Both the position numbers and the translations under genes were made by a program. A stretch of DNA of 64,000 nt from Thermus antranikianii DSM 12462 (GTDB lineage: Bacteria; Deinococcota; Deinococci; Deinococcales; Thermaceae), in NCBI RefSeq assembly GCF_000423905.1, contig NZ_AUIW01000004.1, positions 1-64,000 of the forward strand. Reading direction: 5' to 3'. The notes beneath the pieces are model-generated. The model searched no databases and was not told where the DNA came from. It worked only from the letters and a program-made list of their open reading frames with translations. Positions within the stretch are counted from its first letter, which is position 1. The number at the start of each line of letters is the position of its first letter. Shown one piece after another: positions 60,157 through 64,000 of this stretch.

Positions 60157-61274
60157 GCCACCACCTGCCTTTGGAAGCGCACGGAGGCCAGGAAGAGGAC
60201 CAGGGCGGAAAAGAGGAGAAGGGCTGCCAGATGGGGCCAGAGCACCGCAAACCCCACTCCCTTGAGCATCACCCCGCGGAGGACCTCTATGAGGTACCGG
60301 GCCGGCACCAGATAGGAAAGAAGCTGGAAAAAGCGGGGCATGCCGTCTATGGGGAAGACGAAGCCGGAAAGGAAGATGGTGGGAAAGGCGTAGGCATAGG
60401 TGCCGAAGACCGCCTGCACCTGGGTCCGGGCCAGGGTGGAGATGAGAACCCCTGCGGCCAACGAGCCCAGAACGAAGAGGAAGATGGCCAAGAGGAGGAG
60501 GGCCAGGCTCCCCCGCACCGGGACCCCAAACACGAAATGCCCCAGGCCCAGCACCAGCAGGGCCACCCCGAAGGCGATGAACAGGTAGGGCAGCACCTTG
60601 CCCAGCACCATCTCATGGGGGCGCAAGGGGGAGGCCAGCAGGCTTTCCATCATGCGGCTTTCCACCTCCCTCACGATGGACAAAGCGGTGAGGAGGACGG
60701 TGAACATGGTGAGCACCAGGCCGATGATGCCGGGGATCATGAACCAGGCGGTCTTGTTCTCGGGGTTGTAGAGGGTGTGGAGGTTGGGGTTCAAGGGAAG
60801 CAACACCGCCTCCCCCGCCATGGCCCGGCCCACCAGGATGCGGGCGTTGACCTCCTGGATGGCCTTCCGCAAGGCCGCCTGGGCCTGGAAGGCGAAGTTG
60901 GGGTCGGAGCCATCCACGTAGACCTCCAGGCTCACGCTCTCCCCCCGCCGCACCTTGTCCAGGGCCCCAGGGGGCACCACCAGCCCCACCCGGGCCTGGC
61001 CCCGGTCCACCGCCTGCACCACCGCCTCCGGGCTTGCCGCCCGGTGGACCAGGCGGAAGCGGTCCTCCTTCGTGAGCTCCGCCAAAAGCGCCTGGCTGAT
61101 GCGGTCCTGGGAGGCATCGTAAACCGCCAGGGGGATGTGGCTAAGGGTGAAGTTGATGGCGTAGCCGAAGAGGAGGAGCATCAAGGTGGGGAGCAAGACG
61201 ATGAGCCGCGGCAGGACATGGTCCCTCCGGATCTGCAAGAACTCCTTCTCCGCCAGGGCCAGGATGCGGTTCAT
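60153..61274 (-). CDS. ABC-2 type permease (YhhJ/DrrB-like)
   Basis: The 373-residue protein has an N-terminal helix (LIVLLPTLMLLLFGYAINF), a long extracytoplasmic domain (about 45-170; LAVYDASQDRISQALLAEL, VDGSDPNFAFQAQAALRKAI) and five C-terminal helices with VREVESRMMESLLASPLRPHEMVLGK, the ABC-2 permease hallmark. It exports lipophilic compounds or drugs as a family. ATG 61274 is chosen over a longer antisense-like frame. It overlaps the ATPase gene by 4 bases. Confidence 0.87.
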   Translation of the reverse strand: MNRILALAEKEFLQIRRDHVLPRLIVLLPTLMLLLFGYAINFTLSHIPLAVYDASQDRISQALLAELTKEDRFRLVHRAASPEAVVQAVDRGQARVGLVVPPGALDKVRRGESVSLEVYVDGSDPNFAFQAQAALRKAIQEVNARILVGRAMAGEAVLLPLNPNLHTLYNPENKTAWFMIPGIIGLVLTMFTVLLTALSIVREVESRMMESLLASPLRPHEMVLGKVLPYLFIAFGVALLVLGLGHFVFGVPVRGSLALLLLAIFLFVLGSLAAGVLISTLARTQVQAVFGTYAYAFPTIFLSGFVFPIDGMPRFFQLLSYLVPARYLIEVLRGVMLKGVGFAVLWPHLAALLLFSALVLFLASVRFQRQVVA

Positions 61275-62128
61275 AAGACCTCCTTGGTAAGGAGGGTGAA
61301 GACGTCCTCGAGGCTGGGCTCCACCTCCTCCAATCCTCCCAAGGGAGCCTCCCTCCGGGCGATGAGCCGGACCCCGGCTCCGCTCGGCCAGGCCTCGAGG
61401 ACCCCCGGCATCCCCCGGGCCTCCCTCAGGGAAAGCCCGGGAGCGTAGAGAAAGCGGGCCCTTGCCTTGGCCAGGGCCTTCAGCTCCTGGGGTGTGCCCG
61501 TGGCCAGCACCCGGCCGCCGAAGAGCAGGGCCAGGCGGTGGCAACGCTCCGCCTCGTCCATGTAATGGGTGGTGACCAAGACCGCCGCCCCCCTCTCCGC
61601 CTCCTGGTGGATGAGCTCCCAGACGCTTCTCCGGGAAAGGGGATCCAAGCCGGTGGTGGGCTCATCCAGGAAAAGCACCTCGGGGCGGTGCACCACCGCC
61701 TGGGCCAGGGCCAGGCGCTGCCGCCATCCCCCGGAAAGATGCCCGGCCAGGGTGTGGGCATAGGGCAAAAGGCCAAAGCGCTCCAGGACCTCCCGGACCA
61801 GGGGGCGGGCCTCCTTGGGCCGGTACAGGCGGGCGCGGAAGAGGAGGTTCTCCTCCACCGTGAGGTCGCGGTAAATGCTTTGCTCCTGGGTGGCGTAGCC
61901 GATCCTGGCCTTCACCCGGTGGGGCTCCCTTCCCACCTCCAACCCCGCCACCCAGGCCCTTCCCCCATCGGGCTTGAGAACCCCGGTGAGGATCCGCACC
62001 AAGGTGGTCTTCCCCGCCCCGTTGGGCCCCAGGAGGTCGAAGACCTCCCCGGGGCGCACCTCGAGGCTCACCCGGTCCAAGGCCTTGAGGCTACCGAAGC
62101 TCCGACTGACCTCCTCTGCCTGCACCAT
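61271..62128 (-). CDS. ABC transporter ATPase (ABC-2 exporter)
   Basis: This 285-residue ATPase has Walker A LLGPNGAGKTTLVRILTG (near 34-51), signature HLSGGWRQRLALAQAVVH, Walker B VLFLDEPTTGLDP and an H-loop TTHYMDEAERC. The C-terminal extension (about 220-285) is usual in DrrA/YbhF-type exporters. Its gene overlaps the TetR gene by 38 bases and the permease gene by 4, forming a tight operon. Confidence 0.92.
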   Translation of the reverse strand: MVQAEEVSRSFGSLKALDRVSLEVRPGEVFDLLGPNGAGKTTLVRILTGVLKPDGGRAWVAGLEVGREPHRVKARIGYATQEQSIYRDLTVEENLLFRARLYRPKEARPLVREVLERFGLLPYAHTLAGHLSGGWRQRLALAQAVVHRPEVLFLDEPTTGLDPLSRRSVWELIHQEAERGAAVLVTTHYMDEAERCHRLALLFGGRVLATGTPQELKALAKARARFLYAPGLSLREARGMPGVLEAWPSGAGVRLIARREAPLGGLEEVEPSLEDVFTLLTKEVL

Positions 62129-62729
62129 ATCTGCCCTCCAGATACCCCCTCAGATAGGCCGCCTTATCCAGGGGCAGGCGCACCCCCAAGGCCTCCCCCA
62201 GAAGGAAGCGGGCCATCAAGGGTCCCACAAAGGCCAAGGCCATCTCCTCGGGAGGCTCATCGGACCGGAGAAGACCCTTGCGCTGCTGGGCCCGGAAGAA
62301 GCCCACCACCCTTTCCAAGACACCCAGGATGCCTTTCGGAGGTCCTGCGCCCCTTAGCCCCGGGTGGCGGAGAAGCTCGGCCAGCAGCTTGGGCAAAAGG
62401 GCCTGGTGGGCCTTTAGGAGGTCCAGGTAGGCCTCCAAAAGCTCCTTTAGGCCCTCCTCCAAGGGAGCCTCCTCCGCGGGGAGGCGTTCCAGAAACCCCG
62501 CCGGGATAAAGCGGGAAAGGGCCGCCCGCAAAAGGGCCTCCTTGCTGCCGAAACGCCGGAAGAGGGTTACCTCGTTCACCCCGACCCGCCGGGCGATCTC
62601 CTTGGTGGTGGCCCCCCGGTACCCCCGCTCAGCCAAAAGCTCCAGGGCCGCAAAAGCAGCCCGCGATCCGGATCCTTGCCCCAGCCCTGGTCCTCCGGCC
62701 CTGCAAGTAAGTGCATACTTACAGCGCAA
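62091..62729 (-). CDS. TetR-family transcriptional regulator
   Basis: The protein has an N-terminal HTH of TetR type (ALELLAERGYRGATTKEIARRVGVNEVTLFRRFGSKEALL, seen as GATTKEIARRVGV and NEVTLFRRFGSKE) and an unconserved ligand-binding C-terminal domain to LEGRYGAGRGG. It probably controls its own operon with the downstream exporter. The start is uncertain: TTG 62729 gives 212 residues, but the palindrome at 62707-62722 would then be inside the gene, and no other standard start codon precedes the HTH in frame. Confidence 0.85.
   Translation of the reverse strand: MRCKYALTCRAGGPGLGQGSGSRAAFAALELLAERGYRGATTKEIARRVGVNEVTLFRRFGSKEALLRAALSRFIPAGFLERLPAEEAPLEEGLKELLEAYLDLLKAHQALLPKLLAELLRHPGLRGAGPPKGILGVLERVVGFFRAQQRKGLLRSDEPPEEMALAFVGPLMARFLLGEALGVRLPLDKAAYLRGYLEGRYGAGRGGQSELR
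62707..62722. promoter_or_regulatory. Candidate TetR operator
   Basis: GTAAGT-GCAT-ACTTAC has perfect 6-base arms and an A+T-rich core in a G+C-rich setting, at the 5' end of the TetR gene and 73 bases before the divergent pspA start. Autoregulation is inferred. Confidence 0.5.
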
Positions 62730-62794
62730 GCCTACCCCCTTTCTCCCCCAGGGTCAAGGGTGGGTGTGGCATACTCAACCTAGGAGGAAAAACC

Positions 62795-63457
62795 ATGACC
62801 CTACTGGACCGCCTAAGCCGTCTCATCCGGGCCAACCTGAGCGACCTGCTGCGCCGGGCCGAGGACCCCGAGAAGATCATCAACCAGGCCCTGGAGGACA
62901 TGAAAGAAGCCCTAAGGGAGGCCCGGGAGCAGGTGGCGGCTGCCATGGCTGAGGGCAAGCGCCTGGAACGGGAGGTGGAAAGCCACCTGAAGGAAGCCGC
63001 CCTCTGGGAGGAAAAGGCCAAGGAGGCCCTGAAGGCAGGCCGGGAAGACCTGGCCAAGGAGGCCCTTAAGCGCAGGAAAAGGGCTTTGGACCTGGCCGAG
63101 GGCTTCAAGCAGCAGGCGGAGGAGCAGAAGGCCCTTGTGAACCGCCTCATGACCCAGCTCAAGGCCCTCGAGGCCAAGATCGACGAGGCCGAGGCCAGGA
63201 AAAAGCTCCTTCTCGCCCGCAAGAAGGGGGTGGAGGCCGCCGAGGCAGTGCGGCGGATGGAATCCAAGCTGGACGCCCACCCGGCCCTCGAGGCCTTTGA
63301 GGAGATGGAGGCCCGCATCCTCTCCATGGAGGACCGGCACGAGGCCCTGAAGGAGCTGGATGGCCAGGACCTGGAAAAGGAGCTCGCCGCCCTCTCCGCG
63401 GAAAAGGAGCTGGAGGAGGAGCTTTCCCGCCTCAAGAAGGAGCTTGGCCAGTCCTAA
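62795..63457 (+). CDS. pspA: PspA/IM30 (Vipp1) family membrane-stress protein
   Basis: The 220-residue protein begins with an amphipathic helix (LLDRLSRLIRANLSDLLRRAEDPEKIINQALEDM, seen as LSRLIRANLSDLL and EDPEKIINQ), followed by long coiled coils, as in PspA/IM30, which polymerise on the inner membrane to preserve it under stress. TAGGAGG lies 6 bases before ATG 62795; a frame extended to 62711 would cross the promoter. It is divergent from the TetR operon, which may be meaningful as both concern the envelope. Confidence 0.93.
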   Translation: MTLLDRLSRLIRANLSDLLRRAEDPEKIINQALEDMKEALREAREQVAAAMAEGKRLEREVESHLKEAALWEEKAKEALKAGREDLAKEALKRRKRALDLAEGFKQQAEEQKALVNRLMTQLKALEAKIDEAEARKKLLLARKKGVEAAEAVRRMESKLDAHPALEAFEEMEARILSMEDRHEALKELDGQDLEKELAALSAEKELEEELSRLKKELGQS

Positions 63458-63524
63458 TCCGGGCATCCCTCCTTGTGGGCAGCGTGAGCCGGCCCACCGG
63501 GGCTTAAGGGGTAAACTCCGTATC

Positions 63525-64000
63525 ATGAGGCGGTACCTTATGGCCCTCGCCCTCCTTCTGGCCGCCTGTGCCCCCCAGGCCACCCAGGCCCCCGAGGCCC
63601 GGCCCCTTCTTAAGGAAACCGCCTTTTATCCTGCCACCACGGGCCTGGAGTGGGTCTATGTGCCCGAGGGGGAGGCCCTTTCCTCCCCCCCCTACCGGGT
63701 GCGGGTGGAGGGCCCGGCCCTTTACGAGGGACAGGAGGCGGTGCGCTTCCGAAGCTTCGGCCGGGGGGAGGACAGGGTCTACTACCGGCAGGTGGGAGCC
63801 TTTGGCGTGCGGCTTTTGGGCTTCCAGGACCCCTCCGCCCGGGTGGTCTTCACCCCCCCCATCCTGGAGTACCCCCCGGAGGCCCTCCTAGCCGTGGGCT
63901 ACCGCTGGGGGGGCAGGGTGACGGTGCGGGTGGAACTCCTCACCCCTGGGGGACGGGAGCCCCTGGCCCAGGGAGGCCTGAGCTATGCCATGGAGGTGTT
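63525..64000 (+). CDS. Lipoprotein of unknown function (3' end outside window)
   Basis: The open frame from ATG 63525 has a lipoprotein signal (RRYLMALALLLAACAPQ, lipobox LLAAC with Cys at residue 15) and continues to the window end as a beta-rich chain (TGLEWVYVPEGEALSSPPYRV, YYRQVGAFGVRLLGFQDP). I recognise no domain. TAAACT lies 7 bases before the start, another leaderless candidate. It is the same strand as pspA with a 67-base gap. Confidence 0.75.
   Translation, partial: MRRYLMALALLLAACAPQATQAPEARPLLKETAFYPATTGLEWVYVPEGEALSSPPYRVRVEGPALYEGQEAVRFRSFGRGEDRVYYRQVGAFGVRLLGFQDPSARVVFTPPILEYPPEALLAVGYRWGGRVTVRVELLTPGGREPLAQGGLSYAMEV

Overview
The window is chromosomal DNA of a Thermus species. 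It is GC-rich, genes are densely packed and overlapping, and GTG/TTG starts are used. Proteins are typical of the genus: a fused caa3 oxidase subunit I/III, a fused CtaA-CtaB, a 1221-residue DnaE interrupted by an intein, and a dnaX gene with an A9 slippage run. The flavin oxidoreductase at 41840-42889 looks, from memory, almost identical to the chromate-reductase/Old Yellow Enzyme of Thermus scotoductus, so that species or a close relative is the best guess. No tRNA, rRNA or CRISPR array was seen, and no gene-free stretch exceeds about 190 bases.

Layout. 1-654: the end of an insertion sequence joined to the last codons of a cytochrome oxidase subunit III gene, then a subunit IV-like protein and a 63-residue membrane protein. 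664-6686 (minus): an arginase-like hypothetical and the caa3 oxidase operon ctaAB-caaB-caaA. 6855-9762 (minus): pckA and pgi. 9795-16113 (plus): a GNAT/acyl-CoA-synthetase fusion, an SpoU methyltransferase and a DUF4129-MoxR-DUF58 set. 16131-18249: groESL with a consensus promoter, a CIRCE-like operator and a terminator. 18250-23190 (minus): dnaE with a 425-residue intein. 23262-24550: a VapBC-type toxin-antitoxin pair and a 5-formyl-THF cyclo-ligase-like gene. 24547-30058 (minus): a 2-oxoacid:ferredoxin oxidoreductase, an HD protein, a CsoR/CstR-family repressor and dnaX. 30079-31306 (plus): a hypothetical and an acetylglutamate kinase-like gene.

31296-37115 (minus) is a long overlapping operon, nosD-nosF-nosL-nosL-nosY-membrane protein-mazG-nudix-pfpI. 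It has nitrous-oxide-reductase maturation genes but no nosZ. It diverges from PCu(A)C and Sco copper chaperones (37206-38206), so the region as a whole looks like copper delivery to a respiratory enzyme. Then come a calcium-loop protein, a ZIP transporter behind a DtxR-type palindrome, prfA, two enzymes, and a HEPN/MNT pair broken by frameshifts. 45611-50186 is a tungsten block: aldehyde ferredoxin oxidoreductase with a structured leader, a MoaD-related protein, and a TupABC tungstate importer. 50209-58748 carries assorted housekeeping genes (asparaginase, ispF, surE, cspA, slyD, cysK). 58745-62729 (minus) is an overlapping operon of TetR, ABC-2 ATPase, ABC-2 permease, a predicted beta-barrel and a LolA-like protein. 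PspA and a partial lipoprotein close the window.

Two themes cut across the window. More than twenty genes have a TANNNT box 6-8 bases upstream of the start codon, the layout of leaderless transcripts. Four plus-strand genes are followed, 5-9 bases after the stop codon, by members of one hairpin family with a 12-pair stem and a 3-base loop.
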